A stretch of DNA of 64,000 nucleotides from Anaeramoeba flamelloides (Eukaryota > Metamonada > Anaeramoebidae). This document shows positions 1 through 12,391 of the stretch, in pieces. The notes below the pieces were generated by a model that saw only the letters and a list, made by a program, of their open reading frames with translations, was not told the DNA's origin and did no database searches. The position numbers and the translations under genes are program-made. Within the stretch, counting starts at the first letter, position 1. Each line of letters begins with the position of its first letter. The stretch is from the NCBI GenBank assembly GCA_027625915.1, contig JANTQA010000015.1, positions 8,089,001 to 8,153,000 of the forward strand, in the 5' to 3' direction.

Positions 1-434
1 TATTGTCTTGTAATTATTAATATAGGTATTATATATATGCTTTTTATTAATTTTGTTTTTGTTTGATAAATTAAATTGGCTATAATTGCTATTTGAAAAA
101 TTGTCTTCGGTGTTGTTATAAGTCGCGATTGAGTTTGTTTGTGTGGATTTATTACAAAATGTTGTTTTGTTTTTATTGTTTTTACTTTTATTTTTTAAAT
201 ATTTAAAACTTGTATATTTCTTATTAATTTTTTTTTGGAAATTTAATTTCTTTTTTGTTTTTGGAATGATAGTCCATGGACCAATATTATTTGAATTGCG
301 AAATAAATACTGATCGGGGTTTAAAGAATTCGTTTTGGAATGTTGTTGGCTAATAGATTGTAAATAATAATTATTTTTATTTTTGACCTCATAATTTTTC
401 AGATTATTAGGCTTAAAGAAATCTCTTTTGCTAT
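1..434 (-). CDS. 3' part of an Asn/Lys-rich protein gene, truncated by the window edge
   Basis: Reading the minus strand, one frame stays open from about 434 to base 1 with no stop. It encodes a hydrophilic segment rich in Asn, Lys, Ser, Tyr and Gln, including the stretch SLNPDQYLFRNSNNIGPWT. The frame has no Met. Its right end sits beside a plausible acceptor (the minus strand reads ...TTATAG then CAAAAGAG), so this looks like an internal or terminal exon whose 5' exons lie further right and whose end is off the window. A possible upstream exon is at about 553-625 (minus, frame HLKSLYDTYKNQKNL), with a matching phase but an unusual GTTTAA donor. I do not recognise the family. The long open frame, richer codon variety than the flanks and splice-site fit support it. 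A chance frame of this length is unlikely but possible. Confidence 0.5.
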
Positions 435-599
435 AAATTTTGAAATATTTTTTTTTTTGATAATTTGTAAAAAAATATTGAAATAAATTAAATTAGAAAA
501 GAAGAGTAAAAGGTTGATAGAATTATTAAATTTTGAAAAATGTTTTGTATTCAAAATATTGCTTTAAACCATTTTTGAATCAAATTCTTCTGATTTTTG

Positions 600-1260
600 T
601 ATGTGTCATAGAGTGACTTCAAGTGCCTAGGTTTTTTAAAATTTCTAAAATTAAAAAAAACCTAACGGAACTTTTCTTGAATTTTCAGTTTTTTCTTTAA
701 AATCTATTGATTTTCGTTAGGTTTTTTTTACTTTTCGAAATAAACCGAAAATTTATTCAAATTTTCTGTTTATTTCTAAAGTAAAAAAAACTTAGAACAC
801 TTCACAAATAAAAAGAAAACACAAGAAAACCTAACGGTGCTTTTCCAGAATTCAGAAGAATTGAGGAAAATAATCTTTGATTTTACTTTCTTCTTTTAAA
901 TTCTGGAAAAGATAACTGCGTTTTTTTTTAATTTTTGAAATTTACTTTTTAGAAAATTAAAAAAAACAATCTCAGTTTTCTTGAGGTTTTCTATTTTATA
1001 TATTAAGTGTTCTAGGTTTTCTCGAGGTTATCTTTATTATTTGTGAAGTGTTCTAGGTTTTTTTTACTTTAGAAATAAACAGAAAATTTATTAAAATTTT
1101 CGGTTTATTTCTAAAGTAAAAAAAACCTAACGAAAATCAATAGAGTTTCCTAATAAATAGAAATGTAGAGTAAACCTATCGGTATTCTTCCATAATTTAA
1201 ATTAATTGAGTCAAATTTACGGTTTTACTCAATTTTTTTGAATTCTGCAAATCCTAATGG
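600..1260. repeat. Compound fold-back repeat, hairpin units in inverted orientation
   Basis: An arm of about 108 bases at 703-811 is repeated in reverse complement at about 1038-1144, with a 230-base loop. Each arm is itself roughly palindromic, running from GTTAGGTTTTTTTTAC to its complement GTAAAAAAAACTTA. The loop holds a second pair of inverted segments around CTTTTCCAGAATT and AATTCTGGAAAAG. No coding frame is visible. Diverged relatives lie at 10286-10700 and 23760-23880, so this is a dispersed family. Confidence 0.75.
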
Positions 1261-1422
1261 TGTTTTTTGTTTTGATTATTCTTTTTGATTAAAAAATCTA
1301 TTGATTTTCTTGTCATAATAATCATCAAATTTATAAATAACAGTGGTTTCCTCAAGTTTTAGTTTTTTTCATGCAAATAATTATTTTACACAACAATACA
1401 TTCTATTTTCTTTTTTTATCAA

Positions 1423-1780
1423 ATGATTTCCAAAGGATTCAAACTAAAAAATTCAAAAGAAATCATAAAGTGGTTTAACAGCTTTGAACAGTTTAATGAA
1501 GGTTTGTTAAACTTTGTAAATAAAACCAAAACAATAAGAAAAAATGCTTTGAAAGAAATATTATAAAAAGGGTAAATTGAAATAATTTTTATCAAGTTTA
1601 GATTAATTATTGAGGATAAATAATTTAAAATAACTTTTCGTTTTAGAAAGGATCAATTGTGAAGATACATCTTTGGTTTCACGCTCATTATCTAAACTAA
1701 AATTTTTAACTACCAAATATTTGTTGGTATATTTAGAACGGTTAAAATGCAGAAAGAACTGGTTTTTATTCCTTCATTAA
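1423..1780 (+). CDS. Possible small two-exon gene, product unknown
   Basis: An ATG at 1423 opens a frame beginning MISKGFKLKNSKEIIKWF that runs for 47 codons. A second stretch at 1647-1780 follows a plausible acceptor (CGTTTTAG) and reads RINCEDTSLVSRSLSKLKF to a TAA. Joining 1423-1501 to 1647-1780 with a GTTTGT donor keeps frame and gives 70 residues. The residue mix looks protein-like, but each part is short enough to occur by chance, the donor is weaker than those of the firm genes here, and the 3' end touches an inverted repeat that starts at 1773. No family recognised. Confidence 0.2.
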
Positions 1781-2963
1781 TTTGAAATTTTAATTTAGTA
1801 AACATTATGTGTTGTTTATTTCTAGATTTGGTTTGGATCTGTTACGGATCTAATTGAATTTTTTTTGAAAAAAAAGTGGAAAATTTAATTAAAACTCATT
1901 TTGGGGAATTTTTTGTTAAAATTAATTTTTTTGGAAATCAAATATTTTACTGTTATTCAATTTTGATTGAAATGAAGATTTTTCTTTAATTCTTACTCTT
2001 CCCAAAAATGAAGTTGATTGAATTTTTTTAAAAAAAAAAATGATCATCAAAACAAAGTGAAATTAAAAATATACTTGGTCTTATTTCAAAAAAACAAAGA
2101 AGGAGAATTTGAGAGAAGAAAAATAACTGCCAATTTCAAATTTTTCTGAAAATTTTGAAACAAATTACAGGATCTTAAAATTCAAACCTAGCCAAAAACT
2201 CAAATTTCAAATCGAAATTGATAAATACAGTTATATTTTAAATTTTTGGATAATCCTGAAATTTTTGGAAAAAATTATGGTGGTTTTTCTTCAATAAATT
2301 AATTCTTTATCTTTTTTTATTTTGATAAATTTTCTTGAATTACTACTTTCACTCAATAAATAATATATTTTTAATTAAACAAATTATGGAGGTTTTTCAA
2401 ATTGATGGTATTCAGAAATTTCATTAAAAGATTGCAAATTAAGTTGGATTAGATTTTTTCATTTTACAGCCGTTCCAAGGCTACTGTGAAATTTTATCAA
2501 TATCAAATTTTGGTGTTGATATAGATTTTTAAATCTAAGAATATGAGGATCAGAAAGTTTGTATTGTAAAATTTTTTTCATAAATAAGTTAATATGAAAA
2601 ATAATCTTCTGATATGTTTCAAAATAATTCATTTTTTTCAAGAGTAAATTTTATATCGTTTCTCCCCAAATTTTCGATATTTAAAGTCATTTTGGGTTCT
2701 GAAATTTTATTTGATAAATATCAGAAAAAATTCTTGACTATTAGCTAATTTATGAAATTTTTTTTTCAATCTGAGCTTTCTTATTCACATTTTCAACTTT
2801 TTATAAATCTATATCAACATCAAAATTTGATATCGAAAAAATTTCATGGTAGCTTTCGAAAGAATGTATTAAAATTTCACAACATAGCTTCTTGACAGAT
2901 CCAAACCAAATCCAAATATAAAAGGCACATAGTGTTTACTAAATTAAAATTTCAAATTAATGA
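1773..2963. repeat. Inverted-repeat element with about 70-base arms
   Basis: The left arm at 1773-1842 (TTCATTAATTTGAAATTTTA... to TTTGGTTTGGATCTGT) matches the reverse complement of 2895-2963 with only scattered differences. A second inverted pair lies inside, at 2460-2545 and 2793-2873. The inner pair abuts the right arm but is separated from the left arm by about 600 bases, which suggests a fold-back element later split by an insertion or by expansion of its left half. Nothing in it looks like a host gene. Confidence 0.6.
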
Positions 2964-3990
2964 AAAATCATGAAGTTAATTGCTACATTTTATGTAATTG
3001 TATGAATTTCAGAATATTAGATTGCAAAAATGAAATAAAATTGTTTTCAAAAAGTGTGAAAAAATTTTTTTTTAAATATAGCCTAGTTCTGGAAAAGGTT
3101 ACCACTAGTGTAGCAACATTTTTACCTATACTTTGGAAAACTTTTATGTAGCACTTTTTTAAAATTGAAAAAAAAAAAAAATTAATCATTAAAATGGTAA
3201 TGAGGATTAAAAAACAAAAATAATTCCATTTTTGAATCATTTTTTTTACAATTATCTTTAAACTTTAATCGATGTTTATGCAGTTAAATATCAAGTTAAT
3301 GGTCGCTGTTATATTCTTTACAAACAGGAAATTTTTGATTTAATGAAAAAAAAAAAAATAGTCAGAAGAGTGTTATCAGTATTTGAAATATAAATGAGAA
3401 ACAAGTTTATCTCTTTTTTTTTTTTTTTTTTCAATTCCTCAAGATTAATTTCATTTTTAATTACCCAGATCAAATAATTAGATGGTTAATCAGTAAAAAC
3501 AAAATTACCAATTTAAATTTGTTCCTTTGAAATTAATTTTTCGTAAAAAAAAAAACCAAGTGACATTATTGAACCATTATTAATTCAAATATTATTAAAG
3601 TCGTTATTTAAAAGGTGTGACCAAAAAAGTTTTCAAAGATCCCTTTAAAATAGTTAACAAACTTTAATAGACCTATTTTCATTACATACTGTCAAAATCA
3701 AATTATAATAATTAAAATTTTATCTCCAAGTTCAATAAGGGAAGAGCAAAAGAAAATCCCCAAAAAATATCATTTCGAATTGATTTTAACAAGATCTTTG
3801 TTTTTGTCAACTAATAATTAGAAAAAATATTTTGGGAGCTTGAAATAAAAATTTTTGTTTTTTAATTAGAAAATAAAAGTGGCAAGGAAAAATAAAGGAG
3901 GGTTATGTTAAAGTACCCAAGTAGATATGTAAATACAGTCTTTTGAACCCCGAAGAATTTAATTTTCAAATTTTCGTTTATCACATTCAT
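2964..3990. other. AT-rich intergenic stretch, no feature seen
   Basis: Homopolymer runs of A and T dominate. I saw no credible coding frame, hairpin or repeat match here. Confidence 0.5.
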
Positions 3991-4620
3991 TTTCAAAAAG
4001 TGAGAATTTTTTTAGCACTTTTTTCGAGTTTTCTATTTTAAAAAAGTGAAAACTTTTTCAGAATTAAAATTTTTTGAAAGATTTCTGTTTTAATAAAGTG
4101 AAAACTTTTCAGAATTAAGAGGTTTTGAGAGTTTTCTATTTTAACAACGTTACAACTCAACTTTTAAATGTGGGGTAGAGGTTGGGGTAGGAAAAAAAGT
4201 ACCTTTTTATAAAAAAATTTTTCACTCTATTAAAGCACAAAACTTTAAAACCGTTTTAATTCTTCCAATAAAAATATAAAAAAAAAAGTTCTCACTTTAC
4301 TGGTATTTGAATTCTAAAAGAGAAAAAATTTTCACTTCCTTTTCCATATTTTTCTTTTCTAAATTGGGTTCTCAAAGAAGTAGGTTGTCATTTGTGGTTT
4401 CGATCTCTATTTGAAAAAAGAAATTGAAAAGAAAGTGAAAATTTTTTCCCGTTTAGAATTTAAATACAAGTATAAAATCAAAAATTTTAAAAAAGTTTTA
4501 ATTCTGGCTTTCTAAAAAAAAAAAAAAAGTCATCACTTTTTTAAAAATAGCTGTAATTAGAAAATAACAGTATACAGCTGTTTTAAAAAAGTGTGTACTC
4601 AAAGTACTATAAAGTGATAC
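3990..4620. repeat. Repeat with internal ~50-base tandem units and inverted halves
   Basis: A unit containing TTTTCTATTTTAA..AAGTGAAAACTTTTCAGAATT recurs about three times between 4015 and 4150. The right half, about 4220-4560, carries reverse-complement relatives (AAAAGTTCTCACTTTAC, GTCATCACTTTTTTAAAA). A related, more degraded segment with the same AGTTTTCTATTTT and AAGTGAAAA words and a GTAGAGGTTGGGGTAGG-like block lies at 39840-40100. No coding is evident. Confidence 0.5.
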
Positions 4621-4926
4621 CTAAATTGCTTGAAATGAGTAAATTATACATTTTTGATGGATCGCTTATCAAACTTTTAGTCTGTACTTTTTTCAAACAG
4701 TTGTAAGAACTTTTAGGTTACATTTGAATCAAATTACTTGACAAAAAAAAAGTTCTGTAAAGGCTTTCTTTGAAATCACTCGTGCTGCTGTGTATAACGG
4801 TTTGCACAAGAGAAGAAAAGATAAAAGTGCAATTTTTTTAAAATCTTTGTACCTTTACTAAAATTTATAAAAAAGTAATTATTAGAATACCATTAGGCTC
4901 TAGTACACAAAATTCAACAAAAAAAC

Positions 4927-5154
4927 TACTGTGTGTTTCAAAATAAATTGAACAAAATTTTCATTTGTCTTTCTACAAAAAAGGTTTGAAAAGTTCGAAG
5001 CAAAATTAATAAATTCTAATAAGAAGTGTAGTCTATTATTTTCCTTTTTAGAATTGTTAAGATTTAATGCTTTCTTTGAATTCTTTGATCTGTTTTGATT
5101 TTTTTGGAAAGCTGAATGAAAATTTTGGTTCTTTATTATTTGAAATTGACAGTA
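4927..5154. mobile_element. TACTGT-ended MITE, copy 1
   Basis: The element begins TACTGTGTGTTTCAAAATAA and ends with the inverted TGACAGTA. Its inner arms carry AAAATTTTCATTTGTCTTTC on the left and the complement of that motif (GAAAGCTGAATGAAAATTTT) on the right. It is about 228 bases long with no coding frame. Two more copies at 16585-16809 and 25734-25959 share ends, length and inner motif. The TA at both ends fits the TA target duplication of Tc1/mariner-type DNA transposons. The superfamily assignment is inference. Confidence 0.75.
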
Positions 5155-7740
5155 TTTGCAAATACTTGATTGAATAATTTATGTAAAGATCTTATTTTGT
5201 TTCCAGATTTGAAAACCTTAAATTCGAAAAATAAAAAAGAATTTTATTTTATGAATGGAATCAAATTTTTTTTTGATCGAAATACCAAAAGATAAACATT
5301 CTAGTTGTTTTTTTTTTTCACACTTTCAAATTCTACAATTTAGGTGTTTGCGAACCAATTCATTCATTGAATGGAAAGAGAGATTTTAATAAAAAAAGGG
5401 TATACAATTTGTTCTTATTTTAGATTTTTTGTTGTTTTTATTTAATTAAATAAGAAGAAAGTATTTACTTCATTTATGGAAAAATTTGTTCTGATCTTTG
5501 TCTTGGAAGGTTTCTGCTTGTTTGTTTGTTAAGGTTTGGATTTGAATAATTTTTCTGGTTATGAATATTCTTTTTCTTTTTCTTTTTTTTTCTTTTTCTT
5601 TTTGTTCAAGTTTTTGTTTTTGTTTTTGTTGTTCAGAAAATGATGAATTTCAAATGTTTTAATTCGCTAGCACCAAATAAGAAATTATTTGAATTCAAGT
5701 TGGATTATATTTTACAAAGTCAAGATCTGATAAACAATAAAAATTGAAAAAAATGAGGTAAGACTTGGAACTTAAAAATCTTTTATTTTTATTAGTAGTA
5801 CGACTAAATTACTGAAATGTTTTGAAATATTATCAAAACTATTTATGTTGACCTTTTTTGGTTCTCTTTTTTCAAGTTAAAAATAAATAAAATTTATATT
5901 TTTGCAGTAAACTTTATTTTTAATTCACTTAATATCTGAGTAAAAAAGAGACTTTTGATTTTTCCAAGGATTCAAAGGTGATCGAATTTGTTTTACCATT
6001 TTAGGTATCTTGTAAAAGTATAATGCTTTGTCGCAAACAAGAAAAAAGCTATTTATGTGTTTTTCGGGGAAATTTGTAAATATTATTCACCTGGTTTACT
6101 TTTCATATCAGATTCAAATCTCAGGTTCTCTCAAGAAATTAATTTACATTCAGGATTTTAATTAAGGGTATAACAAAAAAATATAAAATTATTTTGAATT
6201 TTAAAGAAGAAAACTTAAAAATTTGATACTTTACTTAAATTAATATCAATTTTTTGTTGGCTATTAGGGCAACTATATTTTGAATGATTTCAAAGAATTT
6301 AATTTATTTCTGAGACTTTTAAAGAGATACAATTAATTAAGAGGGAATTTGAAAAACTTTTAGGGTTGAAATTATTCATCTGAAATGGTGAAAAAAATAA
6401 TCAAAACTCTTGAAATTCAAAAATTGGCAATTCTTTTAGGGTGTTTTAGAAAAATTATTTCGTCTTTGGAAGTATAAAATAAACGATTTGGGATTTTTCT
6501 TTTTACACAAGTGGAAACATTTTTGAAAATTTTCAAAAATGGTTTTTATCCACATACCAATTATTTTTTGTGTGGATTTTTGTGTATATTTTATATTTTC
6601 AACCCGAAAAGAATTTTTAAAAATATTACCCAAAATCGAAAAAAAGTCGATTTTTTGGCATTTTTTTCATTGGAATTTTACAATGAAAAAAAAATTTTTT
6701 TTTTGATTTGTCTGGAATTTTTTTATTTTTTTTTTTAAATACTTTGTTAATCTTTTTTTCCAAAATAGTATCGATATTTTTGAGTTTTTTTAAAGACATT
6801 TTATGTCAATTCATCGAAAGTAAAATACAAAAAAAAATTTTTTTATAAATTTGTTTTTACAAAAATTCATTTTTTTTGGAAAAAATAGATTTTTTTGATA
6901 CATATACAAGAACCCAGAATTTATTAACAATCAAATCAAAAATTATTTTTTGGGTTTTTCTGAGTAAGTAAACAAAATTGATATTTTTGACCTAAAAAAT
7001 CAAAAATTTCATTTTTTAAAAAATCCAATTTTACAATAAAAAATGACATTTTTTCACAATTTCAAATTTTTATTCCATAGTAATTTTTTTCCTTAGGAGA
7101 TTTACTATGGTGCGAGGCTCTACAATAATATTCGAGAATAATAAAGTTTTTTTTGCAGGTCAAAAAGAAAAAAATTGATTTTTTTATCGTGCCCAAAAGT
7201 GCTAGAAAAATACCATAATTTCAGTTTACTTTTTTTGGGTAGCCGTTACCTCTATTTTTTTCATTTTTCTCATTTTTTTCTCAGCTCTCTTAAAATATTA
7301 AAAAATCTATTTTTTTTTTTTGAATGCAATTTTAACCATTTATTACATTCATCTCAAATCAATTCTTATCTGTTCTCAAAAAAAAAAAAAAAAGATAATA
7401 AAAAAAAAAATAAGAATTAAAAAAAAAAATTTATTTGTATTGAAAGACAGAAAACTTGGGTAAAAAAAAAGAATATATATTTAAAAGCATTAAAAATAAT
7501 CAAAAAAACTAGGTTATGGGCCATATAAAAGAAAAAAAATAATTGTTCATAAATCCAGTTAATTTCGTAATGCGAAATTTCAAAGAATAGTAGTTTTTTC
7601 TTTTTTTCTTTTTTGGGTTTATGCCTTGGATTTTCTAATACTGAACCTAATGAATTTTGATTTAAGTGATTCCTTTGGACGACTAAAGGTTCTTTATCAA
7701 TGAGTAATTCTTCCTTAATAATTATTTTTAAGAATTAATA
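5155..7740. other. Gene-free AT-rich stretch with pyrimidine runs
   Basis: The stretch contains a (CTTTTT)n / (GTTTTT)n low-complexity tract at about 5570-5635 and many poly-T and poly-A runs. Open frames near 6436-6738 and 7175-7420 lie on both strands in the same places and consist of Phe, Lys and Ile, as expected by chance. I see no supported gene. Confidence 0.5.
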
Positions 7741-7743
7741 GAG

Positions 7744-7804
7744 ATATAGATAGATAGATAGATAGATAGATGGATGGATAGATAGATAGATAGATAGATA
7801 GATA
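7744..7804. repeat. (GATA)n microsatellite
   Basis: About fifteen GATA/TAGA units run in tandem, interrupted once by two GGAT units. Confidence 0.95.
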
Positions 7805-8729
7805 ATGTTCAAAAATTTTGTGTGTGTGTGTTAGGTGATATTAACTCCAAATGTTAAAACTGGAACATTTTGTTCCATTCTCTACTCAAATTGGAACATT
7901 TTTGTTCCAATTTATTTAAACTAAAGAAATCAATTCTCCATTTTATTGTCAAGTTTAGTAGTTTAAACTACCAAACTTAATATTTTTTTTTTATTATGGA
8001 AATAAATATTTGCTGATCAGCTTTTTAAAAATGCTGATCAACATCCCTTAGAATGTTGTTAAATGCTCTAAAATGGGAATTTTGACAACATTTTAAACAT
8101 TAGGGACTTTAGGTATCCCTAATGTTTAAAAAATATATTTTTTTTGTTTTTTATTTAAAAAAAAAAAACAAAACAAGCTTTGTCTGTTATGATGATGCAA
8201 AGCTATTTTGGATTAAAAGCGAGTAAATAAAAGAAAAAATTATTTTTGTTTATTTTTATTTTTATTTTAGTTTTTTTTTAATTAAGAAAAAAATACTTTA
8301 CTTTTGCTTTCTCAAAATTTCACAATAGAAGTCAAATCCAAGAAATCAAACAAACCAACTCTTCTCCACAATTCACCATAATTTTTCACTATTGATTGAA
8401 TAAAAAAAAAATTAGTTTAACAAAGGGATGAAATATTTCAGATGTGTACAAAGTTTGGTTATGACTTGTTATTTTATTTTGTTGTTGTTTTTATTATTTA
8501 TTTATTTAAGAGAATGGTTGGTGCTAACTGTTTAAAAAATGAAGAAATGGGAAAAAATGATATTTAAAAAAATCTTGAAATTGTGGAAGTTGAAATTTAT
8601 GTGAGAGGGGAGTTCTATTTTGTGTAACTTAGAGGCAACTTCTTGTGACACGTTTTATTGGAAGAAATTTATTTTCTTTGAGATCTTTGAAAAAAATAGG
8701 AAGAGAGACTTAAATTAAATTTTTTAGAC

Positions 8730-8760
<31 letters not shown>

Positions 8761-10280
8761 GATTTATCCAAATTGGTTATTAATAAAGTAATATCGGGGT
8801 TTCATTAATGTCATTTTTTAATTTAAATAATTTTTAAAATACTTTATTCAAGATTTTTTTCAAATAAAAATAACTTGTGTTTTTGAAAATTTTCAAAAAA
8901 TCATTTTTTTTTTGTTTTTATCTTCAAATTTCCAAATTTTTAGTACTAAAAAATTAAAATTTTCATATTTTTTTTTCTTTCGAATATCAAACCTAATTAT
9001 ATTAACAATTGTAAAAAAAATTTTTCAGGAGAAAGTGTTTTTAAAATATTATTTTTTGCTATTTTAGTTGGTCTAAAAAGATAAAAATGATAAATATCAT
9101 AGTAAAAAACAGTATAAAAATTTGAAATTTTAATATTGAAAAAAATTTCTTTTTTTATTTATCATAGTATGTTTGAAAATTTTTTTTGTCTCAGTAACTA
9201 TAAAAAAAAAAAAAAATAACTATAATTTTGAACAAATTTGAATTTTTCAAATTTATAACATTAGTAAAAAAATAAAAAAAAATTTAAAAAAAATTAAAGT
9301 TGATTTTTTCATAATATTTTCATAAAAATTTCGTCTACGTGTTAAAGTACCTCACTGATAACGATATATTTTTTCTAAAAAAATTGTATAAAAAAATAAA
9401 AAAATGAAAAAAGTTCGTTTTTGGAGGGTTTTTTAAAAAATAGGACAAAAACTCATTAAATACTGTAACTACACACTTTTAAACTTGAAAAAGTATGTTT
9501 AAATAATGTTTTTTTATAAGTATTTATTTTTAATTTTTTATAGGTTAACCTATAAAAAAATTTTCAAATTTTTTGTTTCCACGTGTGTAGTTAAACAGAT
9601 ATAAAATAATGAAAAACAATTGGAATCGCTAAAAAATTTATTAACAAAAACATAATTTTGAGAGTTTAATTTTAAATTTGAACTGTAAAATATTTAACTT
9701 TAAATAGGGTACTAAACAATACTTTTATTATTATTTTCCCTAACTTCTCCATAATTAAAACACATTTTTTAAATAAATGTCTTAATTTTTTAAGTTTTGG
9801 ATTGATTATATAAGAAATAATTTTTTAAAAACTTTCTATGGTAAAGAGATATATCTTGAAGTTAGAAAACTAATTTCTTCAAATTCAAATGTTATGTAAA
9901 GTGAACTAAAATACATCTGTTCAGAGCATAAAACAATTACCAAAAAAAATTAAAAATTAGTTGATTTTTCACTTTTCAGGAAATTCAATTAGAATAAGCA
10001 TTATTGGTTAATAATTGATCATTTTTTAGAAATTATTTTCAAAAGATAAATTCATAATTTAAGTTAGAAAAACCAAATTAACCAGGTTTTTGTTTTTAGA
10101 ATTATTTAAAATTTAATAGAAAAAAATTTGAATATTTTTTTCTTCACCAATAAGAGGTCAAAGTATTATGATTTAAAAATATTTTAAATATGATAAATAT
10201 CTTTCAAATAGTGAATCAATTATTTTGACTATTAAAGAATTATTATTTCTTTTAAATTGATTAAAGATTATATTTTTATT
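7805..10280. other. Intergenic region with small hairpins
   Basis: A 41-base hairpin at 8091-8131 pairs TTTTAAACATTAGGGA with TCCCTAATGTTTAAAA across a short loop. Short palindromes occur at about 7950-7980 (around TTTAGTAGTTTAAACTACCAAA) and near 8015. Poly-T of 26-28 bases ends near 8760. A short minus-strand frame at 8312-8388 is protein-like but within chance expectation. No gene is supported. Confidence 0.5.
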
Positions 10281-10285
10281 TGGTT

Positions 10286-10700
10286 TTCCGTTAGGTTTTT
10301 TTTTAATTTTGAAATAAACAGAAAATTCAATAAATTTTTACTTTATTTCAAAAAGAAAAAAATACCTAGGACACTCTCAGTAAGGTAATAAAAAATTTAA
10401 AATGATTGAGAAAATTAATATAGATTTTTCGATATTCGTTTGAATTCTGGAAAACCACTGTTAGCTTTTTTATAATTTTAGAAATTAAAAGAAAAATCAA
10501 GAAATTTTCAGTTAATTGCTTTTGAATCCTGGAAGAGATCCCTTAGGTTTTTTTTTTTTTTTTTTAAGAAAAGAATAGAGAAAAATTAAATATTTTATTC
10601 TTTTATTTGAATTTTGGAAAAGCTAGGTACTCGGTGGTACTTGTCTGACACTTCATGTTCACTTTTCGAGTATTTTAAAAGAATAGAGTAAAATCTGTGA
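10286..10700. repeat. Diverged copy of the 600-1260 fold-back family
   Basis: 10288-10380 carries the same hairpin unit (CGTTAGGTTTTTTTTTAATTT, then GAAATAAACAGAAAATTC and its complement). The part beyond it repeats the inner motifs TTCTGGAAAA and TTTTGGAAAAG in the order seen near 840-910. No coding frame. Confidence 0.6.
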
Positions 10701-10759
10701 ATTAAACTATATTATTTTGAATTCTGTAAATCTAAACACATATTATTCATTATTTAGAT

Positions 10760-10957
10760 ATATTTAGTTCCACTTTTAAGGATAAACATTCAACGAAATT
10801 TAAGGCACAAAAAATCAAAAAGTAAGGCACAAAATTTTTAATTTTTTTTTTTACAATTTATTTTATTAGAATCCGAATTTTGTGCCTTAAATAGAGATTT
10901 TTTTATGAGTTAAATTTCATTAGAAAGTTTGTGCCTTAAATTTGGAATTGACTGTAT
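10760..10957. mobile_element. Palindromic GTTCCAC MITE, copy 1
   Basis: This roughly 198-base palindrome has outer words TAGTTCCACTTTTAAG on the left and TTTGGAATTGACTGTA on the right. Within each arm the phrase AAGGCACAAA (or its complement TTTGTGCCTT) occurs twice, and a poly-T/ACAATTTATTTTA spacer marks the centre. Five more copies of the family are in the window. It has no coding capacity and looks like a non-autonomous Tc1/mariner-type element because ends read TACAGTC or GACTGTA. Confidence 0.75.
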
Positions 10958-11887
10958 ATTTTCTTTGATTAATATTATATTTTCAAAACTATAGGTTATT
11001 ATCTATTTAAATAAATATCTAAAAGTTGAATATATTTTCATATTCATTTTTTGATTCATTTGAATATTTTTACCCAAAAAAAAAAACATTTTTTCAGACT
11101 AGATACTTTTAAAAATAATTACAGTATTAATAAAAATAAGTACAATTACTTCAATATTTTTAATTACTTTAAAGTTGATTATATTTTAAATAATTTTTAT
11201 TAATCAGGAATTAAATTTTATTATATTATTATTACCTTTTCACTTGTTTTTTATTTTTTTCAAATTTATTTTTATATATTGACGATGTGCCAAAATAAAA
11301 CCGTGTTTTTTTATTACAATTATCACAATACAAAATATAATTCACTATTGAGTAGTAACTAAGTTCAATGTCATTTTGAATATTAAACCCTCGATATTTT
11401 GGGAATCGGTTTAATTATGAATTGAATTTTTTTTAAATTATTTACAATTTCCTTCGATTTTTTTTATTGCCAAAATCAACTTTATTTTTGGAATAAAAAA
11501 AACAAATATTAGATTTCTCACAGAAAAAAAAAATAAAAAAACAATACTGGAAATATAAGTTAAGGTTTGAAAATTTCAACTTCATTTTTCATTTTTAAAA
11601 AATTTTTATGGGATTTGAATCAAAAATTTTTAATTTTTTAGGTTAAAGTTCAAGTATTTATACTGGATTTACTCTGAACTTAAGGGGTGGCTTGAAATTA
11701 TAGAAATTTATTGTGAAATAGCTCTTCTTTTAATAGAAAAAATTCAAATGACGAAAAAAATTCACCCAAGATCCCTAATTGGCAAAAAAATAAATTTAAA
11801 AAAAGTTACAAAGTTTTTTATTCCAAAAAAATTAACTTTAAAAAAAAATATTTTTTTTTCTTATTTTAAATTTCTAATAAAGTATTG
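10958..11887. other. AT-rich intergenic stretch, no feature seen
   Basis: No credible gene, hairpin or repeat family match was found beyond homopolymer runs. Confidence 0.45.
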
Positions 11888-12371
11888 AAAAAAATACTGA
11901 AAACAAAAATAAAACCAGTCAGGATTTTTAATTGTGAATATTAGGAAAAATGATGTATAATTTCTTTTATTTAAAATCAAATCCTTTTTTTAAGAATCAA
12001 ACTTTTAAAAATTATTACTCATCCACTTATTAGAATGATGATTAATGAAATTACACTTGTTCAAAACACCATCCAATCTATCAAATAACAGGAATAAACA
12101 ATAATCATTTTCCAAACTCTAGCTAACCCCTATTAAATTGGATTATTTTTCAAAAAAAGGTTGATTAACTTTGGCTTTCAAATTATTACCTGAGTATTCT
12201 ATAGGCACCTTACTTTCGTGGACTTTAGGTATGTTTATTACTATCTAGATAAAAAATAAGGTTATTTATTAAAAGGATTTGACCTAAAATATAGGAAATT
12301 ATACATCATTTTTCCTAATATTCACAATTAAAAATCCTGACTGGTTTTATTTTTGTTTTCAGTATTTTTTT
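11888..12371. repeat. Fold-back element with 79-base arms
   Basis: The left arm at about 11888-11966, beginning AAAAAAATACTGAAAAC and passing through CCAGTCAGGATTTTTAATTG, is repeated as a near-exact reverse complement at about 12293-12371. The 327-base loop is unique in the window and has no gene. The arms can pair over almost their whole length. Confidence 0.75.
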
Positions 12372-12391
12372 ACCAGTTATTACCCTTTTGG

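Noticed and set aside
8312-8388. Possible terminal exon on the minus strand (KNYGELWRRVGLFDFLDLTS)
   Set aside because: Only 25 codons, no partner exon, and chance frames of this size are common here.
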